Positions 48,261 to 60,789 of a stretch of 64,000 nucleotides of DNA are shown one piece after another. Below the pieces are notes generated by a model, which saw nothing but the letters and a program-made list of their open reading frames with translations, was not told the origin of the DNA and did no database searches. Position 1 is the stretch's first letter; the number at the start of each line of letters is the position of its first letter. A program made the position numbers and the translations under genes. Source of the stretch: Arctopsyche grandis (Eukaryota; Arthropoda; Insecta; Trichoptera; Hydropsychidae); assembly GCF_051622035.1 (NCBI RefSeq), contig NC_135364.1, positions 19,867,001-19,931,000 on the forward strand, written 5' to 3'.

Positions 48261-51200
48261 ATTAGCCTGAATTTAATTCGAAAATGATTGAACTTTGCAA
48301 ATATAAATTGTTTAAATTATTTTAAAGTGCCAATTTGATATATTAAAAATACATGTACAATTAATTTCAACAGCCATATTAATATGATTTTAATTAACAA
48401 CTGACTGTATTTAATAAAAGCTAAGGATATTTAATTATAAATTATTAGAACGTATCGTTAAGGCTTGTCCACTCACAGATTATTCGTTATGATTGACATT
48501 AAGAAGCGAAAGATCATTTTTTTCCATTCAAACCTGCCTTATAAAAAAAATTACCAACGTAAATTTTTTTACAAAAAATAAACTCTTATGGGGATTTAAT
48601 TAGTCGTTCGGATTAAAAATAAAACTAAGAAATCAATCTCAAGTACATGTATATATAATTCTATAGATATACTACATACGTATGTGTGAGTTGATCCCAA
48701 ATGTTCTTTTTCGAATTCCTAGTGTTCGGGTTGGTTTAATTGAATTCAACGTTTTGACGTGTCTCGGGTTAACCTCAAGTAGTTGCAATAAAATCACAAT
48801 TACGATTCGGTAGAGGTCCGACACTAAACTCTAGTTGGAATTACAGGGGGTCAGGACAAACGAGGACCCTCGTTTTATAGGCAGACCGTTTGTTGTTGGC
48901 GCGACTTTATGGGGAGGAAATTCCCTAACCGAATCCACCCCATGCCCTTACCATGCACGAAGAACATAAAAATACATTAAGGGTACCGTTAATAACCATT
49001 ATTTCGGATCGATTTTATCGGATGACGAAAAAAAAGCAGCTTTTAAATTAACGCACTCGAAGTTCGGCGGTTATAAAGTCGGGTCGACTGTAATAAATAA
49101 TGCTTTAACTAAGCTTTATAATTTGGGAGATTTGTTGTTAAATTTATATCATACATAGTAGGTAGCTTCCGTACTAAGTTTTGCTAAAATACAAACTGTA
49201 TATCTATTTACTTTATGTATGTGTATGAATGATGTATTTTTGATTAGGGAATAAACATGCAATTTAATATTAAAATCCGTTTTTCTCAATCATATTTCAT
49301 ATACAGTCTACTTGTTGTAACGTATTCTTTCTTGGCAGACTCTGAAAACGAGATTGCAAATTGTACGACGAACTAAACGAAGTCTGAAAATCAAACTACA
49401 ATGAAAGAAAAGCACCGTCTGAACTTTTTCACAAATGAGATGTATTTCATTAATCTCGCTTGTCTCTTTTTTATTCTTTCCTCTTGAACTGTTCTTTAAC
49501 GGTGATTCCATACAATACTATATAACGAAAAATAAGTACTATTATTATTATTGAAAATAAAAACTAAATACGTAAGATTTCAACGATTTGTTTTTATTAA
49601 ATTCACATATGTAATAAAGCCAATCTCTGAAATTTTATTCCACACGTGAATGCAGAAATAAATCTTTGAGAATTATATATTGTTCTGTTATAAAAAAATG
49701 AAAATTTGTTTATAACAGTACAATATATAGTTATAAAAAAATGAAGTTTGTAGATAAATATGGCGAGCGAGACACCTTGCTTAAATATTTAGTTCTAATA
49801 CGCGGACTCGGTTGGATTTTCCGAGAAATTTTCCCCTTATTTTATTAACCAGACATGAGTTTGGCCAACTTCGTGAGCAACTTTTCCGCTTATGCATTGC
49901 GGAAGATTCATCACGTTACGCCATTGCAAAATGACGTTTGTAACGGGCGATACGAAAGATAACTTATTTGTTAGCTACCGGGGGAACGTGAACGTTTTGC
50001 TCCTTTAATTAAACTTGGGAAAAGATCAAAGGAGAGCTCCCCATAAGTCGAGATAAAAGCCTCACAATTGGAAACAATGTATTCACGCAATTTTTTCTTT
50101 GTGAAGGGAACATAATTTGAACATACTTGATTTCGCCCAAGTTAGTTACATAACTATGTACATATGTACATTATACAATATTAATATATCTTTTAATTTA
50201 CAAAATAGGCAATAAAACAACCTAACGGATTTTTGCTTCAAATGTACTGAACACAGATATTATGTTGAAAGCTGTTCACCTGTTGAATTTAGATTTCGGT
50301 AAATTTTATCATATGAAAATTAATACTGCTGTAAGGAAAAAATCGATTTTTTGTTTTTTGCCATTTTAAAAGTGGAATTTGCCATTTTAGACAAAAACTA
50401 CTAAATATCATTAGGGGTTTTTTTCCATATAAAATCATATGCTGCGAATCATCCTACATATACATATAAATATTATGTAGTTCAATGATTATATATTCAA
50501 ATCTTGATCATTACGATTATTCCTATCGGTACTGTTATAAAAAACTCTTCTATCAATTTTTATTTTATTTTATACTCGTCTGGACGTTTATATACAAAAT
50601 TGAAAAAGCTAAAATACATTCCACGTGCCAAAAGCATTATTCATTTTCATTTTCCACTCTGTCCGCTCCAGAAAGCAACACGAAATCAAAGAATTTTCCT
50701 TACTGACAATCACGTATTAAGAATGTTTGACATTGTGAAGTCGCTCAAGATCAAATATGCAATACATAAAATAAATTAAGAATATGAATATTAAATTTAT
50801 GCATATTTGACCGGTATATGCATTAAGTACACACAACTTATGCAGTATCTTTTGCGATTTCGTTTAAAAATATATATAATAGAGCTTGCGAGTTCCTTTT
50901 TCGCTGGCAGCCTGACGACTTGCATGATTGATGGTGTTGAGCCAGAAAATTGCAGGCAAAGGGGGTTGGTAAAGTTTTGACCAATTTTTACCATCTGGCA
51001 GTGTCGAAGATCTTCACCGTCGCATACTAAAGCCAAGGCTAACTTCGTATGTCCGTTCGAGAGAACAATTTTAACTTTTGCAATGGACGACTTGCTCTCT
51101 CGGTTGAAGTACAGAAATGGTCGTGTCGAAAATATTGATTTAATTTCACATAAAATTTGGGCATGCGAATAAATTCGCCTCTCGAGATGAACGCTCGGTC

Positions 51201-53667
51201 GTAAATCAACGTGTCTCGACCTTTTTTTACATTTTTAACCCTTTGCGTAGGTTAGCAAACTCGAAAAGCATTAAGCGCGACTCACACCCACAACACACTA
51301 AATCGAAACACACAAAGACCCGATCTGCAGACATTCGTTAAATCCCATTAAGTAAAAGCCGATAGTTTGGTGAACCGTCTGATGTGATCTATACGTCTCA
51401 TCGATTAGAGTTCACCACAACTCATTAGGTAAAAACTAAATAAAAGCATTTAAAAATGATATCAATCTCGGAGCCAAAATCAATGAAAAATTCATGATAA
51501 GTTGATCGCAGATATTAATAACATTACTAATTCAAATAGTTTGTTAGTACAATACATTAAACAATCCAGTCGTTTTAGAAGATGATAGATATATATATCA
51601 TTGGAGCGATATTTTAGTTTTAATGCTGTTTTCGATATTTTAATCGCAGTTAGTTTTAATGCTGTAAATGACAGAAAGTAAAAGAATAAGAAGCTCTATA
51701 GGATGCATAAAAATAGTTTACAATACATACATATGTATATATACATCAGTGATAATCATGAAAATTTATCATAATAGATAGAAGGCAGCAAGGACTCAAA
51801 ATCATTTAAAAAAATGGACCTCAATAGATCTCAAAATTATATTTGAAAAGATTTTCGTCTGAATTTTTTTCCGAAACGAAAAACACCACAAAAATTGAGG
51901 GATTTGTCATAATAAAGTCGCCAGTTGCGTTTTAAATATTAGACAGACAAGTTGCATCGTTTGTGAGGCTTTTAATTAGACCAGCAATTTTAAGGAACAT
52001 CTAATTTGAAAAAAAAATTGGCCGACGGCGAAATTTCCATATTTAATTAATCTCTAAACTGGGGAAAGGGTTCAGAGACATTGTTTCTGTAGAGGGTGCG
52101 GTGCGATGATTTCTTCTGATCCTAAAAAGACTCAATAGCCCTCGGCCTCTTTTATTAAATTCAATCTTCCCTAATGAAAATAATAACACACATTACAGCT
52201 ATCGATTTGCCACACAATTCCAAGTCACGGTCACAATTATACGGAATGTGCTATAATTAATACCTTTAATGAAAAGCAATTTCGACCTGAACGATAACCG
52301 TTCATTATAATAAACAAGTGAGCCGAACCGAAACTAATAATGCACAATTGAAACCATTCAATTTAATTAAATTGCGGGCGAATCCCAAAACGCTGTGAGT
52401 CGTACTCAAGTCTGCTGTGTAAATCTTTTGATCTTCGTTTTGGCTCCGTTTAAAAATTCAATAGTGAGGTGCTTGTCCTCGACGTGAGTGCCTTCAGAGG
52501 TTAAACCTAAACCGAAAGCTTTACTTATTTTTTTACATCAATGAAATCGGCATTTTAAGGACCTCCCGCCACCGCACCGTTGTGAATTCATTGATGTTAA
52601 TCGTCAATTTATAGAATCCCCAAAGACACTCATATGTATGCAGTTAAAAAAAGAAGGAATTAAACTGTGTGAGAACCGAACAGTGGCGTGCGATAAATTA
52701 AATTAAATTCAAAATAAATTAACGCGATTGTACGCGTGCGATAAGGAAACAGTTAATTTTTCCAGTTGAGTTTAGTAGTAGTATTTTAAAAGGCTAACTT
52801 ACCGAAAAATCTTCATAAGACTCGTCCGACCATTTTTCATTCCGGATCGGCTTATGCTCGTTTAATTACGTTCATAAATCTCTTTTGTGAGAATCTCGCT
52901 TTCCTTTGATATCTCCTGCTCCTCTCTTTGCCGGTGTCTGAAATAAAAACGCGCATTATAAATATGAATTATTTGTATTGTTGAATCGACGCTTAATTAT
53001 TGCCGAGAATAATTACTGAATGATTTAAATCATTCGAACATACACACATACATACATAGGTTTAGTTAATCGTCGAACCGATGAGATGGTAGAACAGGTT
53101 TCTTCTATAAGAAAGAAGGCCGAGACGAGATGTCTACGATTTATTCTTAAGTTTGTGAATTGATTTTTTTATTACTTACATACGTATGTAATAAATATTA
53201 AACGCTTATGTAATATTTGCAAAATTTTGAAGGAACCAGCAAATATGCAATATCGTTTATAAAAAATAAATATAAATCATTGACTTACAAACTCGATTTA
53301 TATTATAACATATGTACATACATACATTGTATCATAAAGAATATTCGGATACAATTAATGATTTGACAATATTATGTGCATATGTATGTACATACATATG
53401 AGTATGAGTTAGATTTCAGTTGATTTCAAATGATCCTTTTATCTGGATCGTGACTTTATATTTTAGTTTTAATTTTTTTAATTTAGAACTACATACATGT
53501 TTAAGTCTATTTGTGGGGGTACATTTGTATGCATTTATGAATTCCCAAAAAAAATCGCCTTCATATCAAAGGGCGCCTTACTACATGAACAATTAGTTGG
53601 TTTGGTAACTTACATATATGAATGCCCGCAGTCATCCAAAAATATATGAAATTTTATAATCAGTTCC
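48261..53667. other. No gene; several GC-richer, ATTA-rich islands
   Basis: Blocks at about 48700-49090, 49800-50080, 50880-51420 and 51940-52930 have balanced composition and many TAAT/ATTA cores (for example CATTCAATTTAATTAAATTG). They have no frames with domains. They look like conserved non-coding or enhancer DNA; this is inference from composition only. A hairpin with arms of about 19 bases (TGTTATAAA/TTTATAACA) is at 49676-49727. Confidence 0.35.
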
Positions 53668-53800
53668 GTAAATGACCGTAATAAACGAAACTATTGTTAC
53701 TTCTGATGATGTTCACAAAGTAAATGTACAAGACAATGGTGAATTTTTGTAAAACGGCAATTTTGGAATTTTCATTTCTTAGTACTGAATTAAAAATCTA
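53668..53800 (+). repeat. Interspersed repeat family R4, copy 3
   Basis: Shares GATGTTCACAAAGTAAAT and TTTGTAAAACGGCAAT with the copies at 29590 and 34135; diverged. Confidence 0.4.
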
Positions 53801-54983
53801 ATAAAAATGTTCTCTCTCATATTCCAATTATTTTTGCAATATAAAAAAGCGAGTCTTTATATTTACAGCAAATAGTTAGTCGGCGAGCTAAGCCTCTTAC
53901 AAGAGTGTCAACAAAAGCTTCCCTGCTTGACTTTAAACGTCATTAAAGCTCCAGCGCCACCTCAAGCTCAATAAAATAAGCTATTAAGCTAATATTTGAT
54001 TTTCTAGATGCCATGCAGTCCATTAACGCCCAACTTAACCGATTATTTAATCTACTTTTTCGTTCGTTAAATGTATGCCCTTCGGAATAATTAGTTCTTG
54101 AAATATTTTGCTCTTAATTCTATTTTCAATTGAAATTAATTGCTCTTCGCATTAACCTTAATGGATGAACCAATCCGTTTAACATTCAAACACGCTCATT
54201 ATCAATTCAAAAGCGAACTGATCTATATCTCCGTTCGACAAGAATGGTAATTAATGATATGTGATTAGTTTAATCGTGCAATCTCTTAAGAAGTAAGTAA
54301 TGCAAATTTAGCTGGAATTTCAAATATCAGTAATTTTCCGTGGGAAATAATCAAAACGAACTAAAAATTTGTTGATGTTTTTTTAATTTTCAAAAGTGGC
54401 AAAAAAATTAGCAAAAATGGGTGTCGCCAAAATGCAAATAAAAAAAATAATGACCTTGATCGAAAATAATTGTCATTTATTATAAGCAACTTAATAATTG
54501 ACCGTAAATTATGATGTGCTGTAAATTTATCGAAAAGTTTTAAGTGTGGTACTTGCATCATTCATACACTATAAGTAAATGTAAATTGTCAAGTTATAAT
54601 GGTGTTCATAATTTCATACAGAAGCATAATCTCGTTATATAAATTACAGAGCCTTATAAGTACGTACGTCGAAAGACTGCTCAGACGTTCTCAAACTTTT
54701 CACGACCCAATTACGAAATTACTAAGAATTATGGTAATTCTGACAAATTACGCAATTTATTTTGCGATGCGTTGTAAATGATTTACGACTTAATATGTAA
54801 CAGCAAAACTCCATAAAGCCACAATTCCAAAGTACTGCAAAAATATACCGCAACTGAGATGCTGTTTATGTGAATAAATTAGTAATAGAAACGAAATTAA
54901 GACGTGCTTTGGTAAAAAAGTTCAGGTCTTGTGAGTTAATACATTATTAATTTGTGTACATATGTATTATAAATACATATGAG
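53801..54983. other. No gene seen
   Basis: AT-rich; only short, low-complexity frames. Confidence 0.4.
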
Positions 54984-55195
54984 CAAAAATACTATTTCTG
55001 TTTGACTTAATTCACAAATTGCTATCACTTATTTTAATGTGATATGTCCAGAATCTCGGAGAAACAGAACAAACCTTTTACGGGACACCAGTATTTTTTT
55101 AAATATTGTTGAACGCAAAACATTATATTTAATGTTTTGTGAAATATTTCTCGAAATGAAGAAAAGTAGAATTCTGCCACTTTCAAATATAATAA
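54984..55195 (+). repeat. MITE-like family R3, copy 2
   Basis: Same body as 30957-31155 (TTCTGTTTGACTTAATTCAC, TATCACTTATTTTAAT, ACCAGTATTTTT, CTCGAAATGAA), ending GCCACTTTCAAATATAAT. The left inverted end is lost or badly degraded. Confidence 0.7.
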
Positions 55196-56023
55196 TAATC
55201 ACATCAAACTGTTTTGCTTAAATTTCAGCAAACAAAATCTGTCTCGTTAAACTTTTACTAATTTTCAAGGCATTTGAATATGTATAATACGTAATTTATG
55301 GAATTGAAAGGCAATAGATAATAGAATATTCTCCAGATTGTAACGAAATGTTTCGAAGTGCAATGTTTTTTCTCAGGTACGATATACTTAATATCAAAAA
55401 TACAAATGTCCTACTTTTAAAATATGTAAATTAATCTTTTTGAGGTAAAAAATATTTTATATCTTAGAGCTGAAAATACACTCAAAGTAAAGCTCACGTA
55501 GCCATCTTTGAATTTGTATGAAATTAATTTAGTCAATTAGATATTCCCGTCTTAAAATATAATAGTTGGTAAATCTGAAAGATAAGAAAATTCATCAAAT
55601 TTTTATTTATTTTGATCACAAGATAGTAAATTTTATTAATTTATGTATAGATACATTTCTACCATTGTTGTGTTATGACAGGTTTGCCACAAGGTAACAC
55701 CTACATATTGGTATTATTACTAGAGGTAGGATAGCCAAGGTGCCGCTCATTGTTCCATTGTTAAAAATCCTTTGTAAAAAAGGTTCGGCAAACCTTTAAC
55801 AATGCATTTACAACATTTGAACAATACGCGGCACCCTCTGGGTCCGGGCTTTAATTATTACAATGGCTCATATAATCAAAGAATTCGATATATGTACTAT
55901 GTATTTGCGAAAAACACATTTTACATACAATTTAGGGAAGCATATATTTTTTTAATATCAACAAATTCGATATGCGACGAATTTGCGAGCAAAATATTTG
56001 TAATTATATTCAAATGATGATAG
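55196..56023. other. No gene seen
   Basis: AT-rich, no supported feature. Confidence 0.4.
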
Positions 56024-56206
56024 GTTGCCAATTTGTTTGGAACTATATTAGCAACGAAATCAGATTAATTGGCCAAATTTGTAAGGAAACAATTGACCTG
56101 GAGTTACATATATCCAAGGTCCAGTCAGCAACACCGGGTCAAGGATTGAAGCGTTGACCCCTCAGTTGAAAGCATTATACACTAACCACCGAGCTATGTT
56201 GCTAGT
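56024..56206 (-). mobile_element. tRNA-derived SINE with RTE-like tail
   Basis: On the minus strand a 77-base head (56203-56127) opens AGCAACA and closes TGTTGCT, a perfect 7-bp acceptor-like stem. It contains an A-box-like TAGCTCGGTGGTTAG, a B-box-like GCTTCAATCC, and GGGTCAA/TTGACCC around it. It is followed by TGGACCTTGGATAT and a body ending CTGATTTCG...CAAATTGGC (56027). That body aligns in order with the 3' end of the RTE LINE at 46140-46056 and with 63596-63489. Confidence 0.75.
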
Positions 56207-57699
56207 TAGCTATATGTATGTACATATACCGTAGCTTAAAATTTCTTGTAATGAAGTATGATTTCTTGGAAGTTGCTTTTTTAAAAAGACTTTTTTATTT
56301 CATCATCAACGCCATTGTATGTACATAGATATATTGCTTTGTGGATTTTATCGAAATGAATAATAACGTTTATTTACAGAAATTCATACAAAATTTTAAA
56401 TATTTTGGCATAACTTTGAATCAACTGAAGTCACCAACCGAACTAATGATTACTATTACAAATCGCCATTTATGTTCCATTAAGCAGAATTACGTAATAT
56501 AGCAATACGGGAGAACATATCTGGTTTATTAATTTTAAAATAAATATGTACTTCCAATCGTGACAAGACACCCTTATGAAAACATTTAGTTCGACTTAAA
56601 TGCTAAGAAAACAAGAGAAACATAAATATAACGATGCGTCCCGACTAAATGTTTGAAGCATAATATAAATTCAAGAGGATATTTGAAAGCAGTTAAGATT
56701 TTTTAATGCTTTTCACTGCTCTGTTATTTCCAACATAACTGTCATATGTCATTATCATTAACATTTACGATATCATCTAAGAATTTTTATCACAGCTATT
56801 TATGAGTATATGGATGTTTGAGAACAGTAGCCACCATGTAGTTCCCCATGTCCTGGGCTAACCAAACAGCTATTTAAATTATAATGAGACCCGTAGCAAC
56901 GCTCCAACGGAAGTGTTTTTATTTGTGGTCGTGCGCCGATGGCTGGGTTTGTTTTGGGTTCAAGTGGATTTAGTTTCATTCACAAAATTGTATGAACTAT
57001 GGGAAACGAGGGTGACCATGCTTCGTGTGGAGCACGATGAGCGGGGTCGGAAACAATGCGTCTCGAATTCGATTTATCGCATTCATTTCTCTGAAAGGAG
57101 AAATATTTATTGTACGGATTGACAAAATAACGAATTCACTTTTATCGAACCCATAAAAGGGTGAGAGTGAGAATGGCCAGGCTGTGCATATTTTATATGG
57201 ATATAATAAAATTGGAGTGGTTCTGGAAAATATGCTTATCTGAAATTTGAAAATTTAATGGAATAGTCGGTTGCACGGAGTGCTATTTTTTGATATCTTT
57301 TATATCGCATCATCAATAAAATGCTAGTAAAAGTTGTGAAGTGGAATAAAATGTAATGTATTTAGATATACATACATATGTATGTATGTATGTAGGTACT
57401 ATTTTACAACTTAAGTAGGTATAAATATATTAAGAATACTAACATGTTACTATTTGTTACATGTTACATGTAACAATACTAACATGCAATGTATTTAACA
57501 AGTTAAATACATTGCAATGCAAAACATACATTTGTATATGTATACAAATAAAAACTTTATAAATATTAGAAGTGCTCTAACTTTTTGGGTTTTTAATTAA
57601 ATTTTAGATTTTAAAGAATTCTATATTTATTGTTGATTACAAGGCAGTGTTTAGCTTTAAGTTAAATGTGTAATTTTCAATCAGTATGCGGCTCGGTAT
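56207..57699. other. No gene seen
   Basis: AT-rich, with a GC-richer patch near 56860-57120. A microsatellite lies at 57368-57395, and a cluster of palindromes occupies 57436-57515. Confidence 0.4.
57436..57515. repeat. Cluster of short perfect palindromes
   Basis: TTGTTACATG-TTA-CATGTAACAA (57454-57476) is followed by GCAATGTATTTAAC-AA-GTTAAATACATTGC (57486-57515). The direct repeat AATACTAACATG flanks the first one. Confidence 0.9.
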
Positions 57700-57897
57700 C
57701 TAGTATATAATTTCGAATGAGATTTTGTATGTTTGTTTGGTTCGTAGAATCCGTGACGTTATCGAACAAATCAAAGTTTCTATGCCGACGATATTGATAT
57801 CGTTGAATATTATTTTTTTTTAAATTCAAATTAGACGAGCCATTTTTTTAAGCTGTTTATATTACAAACACTGAGCGAAGCCAGGTAAAACCACTAG
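57700..57897 (-). repeat. Interspersed repeat family R1, copy C
   Basis: The minus strand reads ACTAGTGGTTTTACCTGGC, then TTCGCTCAGTGTTTGTAAT, and ends TTCGAAATTATATACTAGA. This is the same family as the copies at 15632, 36661 and 59209. Confidence 0.72.
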
Positions 57898-58980
57898 TAT
57901 AATATAATAATTTTGAGTATTCAATACTACATGATACAGTAGAGATGAAAATTTTCAAATTAACGATAGAGGTAAAGAGGATAGAAAAAAAAATGGGATA
58001 ATCTTCTGTATGGCATCGTTAAGCCTTGTAATTTCGTTTTGATTAAGCTGGCTTAGGGCATTTGAAAAAAAAACATTTCAAAGTAAGCTTATTAGTAAGA
58101 CTCGGAATGGTCTAATTTTCCAGATGCGGTGTAAGATAGACTCTCCTGGAGGAGACAGGTGAATTAAGAAATTAAATGAAATACACTGAGACAGTTTTAA
58201 ACGACTTTCGGAAAATTAAAAAAGTTTTTCAATATGAATAATCACAAAATTTAAAATGTATGTTTTTAATAAATTTTCTATTTCATACATTATAAATGAT
58301 TCCAATCCAAATAGAAAAATACCAAGTGATAATGATGCAAAAGTATACGGAAGAAAAATATGTACATATGTTTGTATCATAACAATTAAGGTGTTCATTG
58401 TGCGCGCTCGACTAACCCATAAACTGCAAGTTATGCATTCGCACGCTACAAATACATATGTACAATTCGAGGAATGATGCGTACTTAGGGAAAATATACA
58501 CCTAACGGGACTTTTAATCACGGGTATTCAACTTTTTCTGATTAAGGGTCAGTAATGCCATGTGTAAAACTTTCGCTTAAAAACGTACCCTAATAACGCT
58601 TCCTTTATTAAGTTTTCTTTTAAATTATATGTACATATGTATTTAATTTTTTTTTAAGACAAACCTTAATTTTCAATCAATAATTGTAGACAATTATTAT
58701 ATACTGTGTATAAACTTAAGTACATGTGTATATGATAGAAGGAATTGGTAAAAATTAAAAATACAATCGGAAAAGATAATAAACAATACAAGTTTTTCGA
58801 TTAATTTTTTATCATAATTGTTAACAAAGAATTGTATGCCGAATGTGGGCCGTAGGTTAAATGCCTCTGCAAAGTGTAAAGCTTTATTAAGACGTCTCAA
58901 AGCCATGCTAATTTTATGATTTATTTTTATGTACTATTTTTTAGTAGGTATGTAGTTTAATTTTAGACTGATTTATTTCG
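57898..58980. other. No gene seen
   Basis: AT-rich; no supported feature. Confidence 0.4.
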
Positions 58981-59104
58981 TTTATGTAGCTAAATAATCT
59001 CTAGTTAGCTCGTTAATGTTAATAAGATTTTAATTTAAAATTATAATAATTTAAAATTAAAATCTTATTAACATTAACTAATATTTTTTTCGGGAGCTAC
59101 ATAA
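58981..59104. repeat. Hairpin element (MITE-like)
   Basis: An inner inverted repeat of about 30 bases per arm (GTTAATGTTAATAAGATTTT and its complement) centres near 59044. A second pair outside it, TTATGTAGCT and AGCTACATAA, marks outer ends. This gives a nested foldback of about 124 bp. Confidence 0.8.
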
Positions 59105-59208
59105 TTAAAAATGTACAGCTAATAATCCCATATTCGTCTAATAAATCCCCAATTAAAAAACGTTTGTTTGATTTGAATGAATTTTAAATGCAATATATTT
59201 ATAAGCAA

Positions 59209-59456
59209 CTAGTTGTTTTACCCGGCTTCGCTCAGTATAATATAAAAAGCGTAAACATGGCGAATCTTATAGTAAATATTTTCTTCATTTGTTTTTTTAT
59301 TAAATTTATTTGAATCGAAAAAAATATAATATTCAACCAATTGAATTTTCGTCTTAGAAACTTTGTTTTTTTTTTACGAAGTTCCCAACCAAAGATATTT
59401 ACAAATATACATACTTACATACTTAAATACAGTCTCTTTCGAAATTATATATTAGA
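59209..59456 (+). repeat. Interspersed repeat family R1, copy D
   Basis: CTAGTTGTTTTACCCGGC, TTCGCTCAGTATAATATAAA, AACATGGCGAATCTTATAG, ending TTTCGAAATTATATATTAGA. The closest relative in the window is copy B. Confidence 0.75.
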
Positions 59457-60789
59457 GTAGATATAAAATAAATAAAATAAAAGTAAAAATGTATTCCAGA
59501 AAAAGAATTCTTCTTTAACGTATCTTGAAAGTCGTAAAGTATACATATAATATTGCATACAATTAATTCACTGTGTATTAAATTTTTATTGCATACATTA
59601 CTTATACCAACATCATTAAAGAGTTAAAAAATAAACTCGAATAATATGTACATATATATACATATATTTGTATGTATATACGTATAAGGAAACGAAGTGC
59701 ATCCATTAAAAGTGCAATTTCCTAACGGTGAAGTTTCACCATGCATTATAGGCCATTTGTTATTCGTCTCGCGTGCCTTCCAACTACATACATACATATG
59801 TACGTATCCGATGTCATATATTTGACATATTTTCATTTGATAAAGCTCGGTCTTTCCGATTGACGTGCAATATGCTGAAATCAAACCTACCAATTCTGCA
59901 TATATGATATTATTTCAGGGTGCATTTTAGATGTCCGTTCGATATGCATTGTTCGTTAACACTTTGCGTGCCGCCTCGTTAAAGTTTCGTGGCCAATAAA
60001 TCTTCGATAAACGACTCGAGGCTTTCAGGACTTTCCCGTGACTAATTCAGCCGGGGTTTTTTTTGGAGCTAAGAGACAGCCGGAGTGCTTCAATCTTTGT
60101 CAAAGGCCTCAAAGGCCTACTTCTAGGCCTTTGAGGCGGATGTCGTCTGTCTGTCTGGTCGGTTTGACGGCGCGACGGCTCGAAGCATTTTCCGGGTTTT
60201 TCCGACCGCGAGATCGATACGCGAGACATCCACGCTTTTCAGTCGCATTTTCAGAACGACACACTTCGCGCTGAATAATTCACCGCAAATGGCTTCCTAA
60301 CACGCGAACTGGCTTTTTCCGTAAAGCTTGACTTTCACGCTTAGTATTGAATCTTTTAATTGTGTCAAAATTATTAACAGTTTATTTTAATTTGACTATT
60401 CGGATGTGAAATGTTCTCATACAATGAAATAGCGCAATGAAAGTCAAAGCTAACACGTCAAGTTACCAAAGTCAATGTTAGAATATCGTAATAAAATATC
60501 GCAACCAAGTGAGAATAGTGACGCAACTTGAATTAAAAAAACAATCATAAGTTGTAAAACGAAAATGATGTTTTTATCTCTTTTTTGTCAATATTTTCTA
60601 ATAGATCAATCATTTTAGACAAGTTGAAAAGTTCGAACTTAACCATGTTTGGCAGCCGTTCAGTTGAGCTTTTTGCACTTTTATTGATTTTTTTTTATTT
60701 GTGTCATTTTTCTCGCCAAAGTCGAATATGACCTAAAAGATAAGATTGATATATTTTCTCAGGAAAAACAGCTCACATCATAACTTCTA
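59457..60789. other. No gene; GC-rich island at about 59990-60310
   Basis: The island has overlapping frames of 60-78 codons on both strands and a perfect hairpin at 60106-60137. No coding evidence. Confidence 0.4.
60106..60137. repeat. Perfect 14-bp-arm hairpin
   Basis: GCCTCAAAGGCCTA, four-base loop CTTC, TAGGCCTTTGAGGC. GC-rich stem with a tetraloop inside a non-AT-rich island. Confidence 0.9.
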
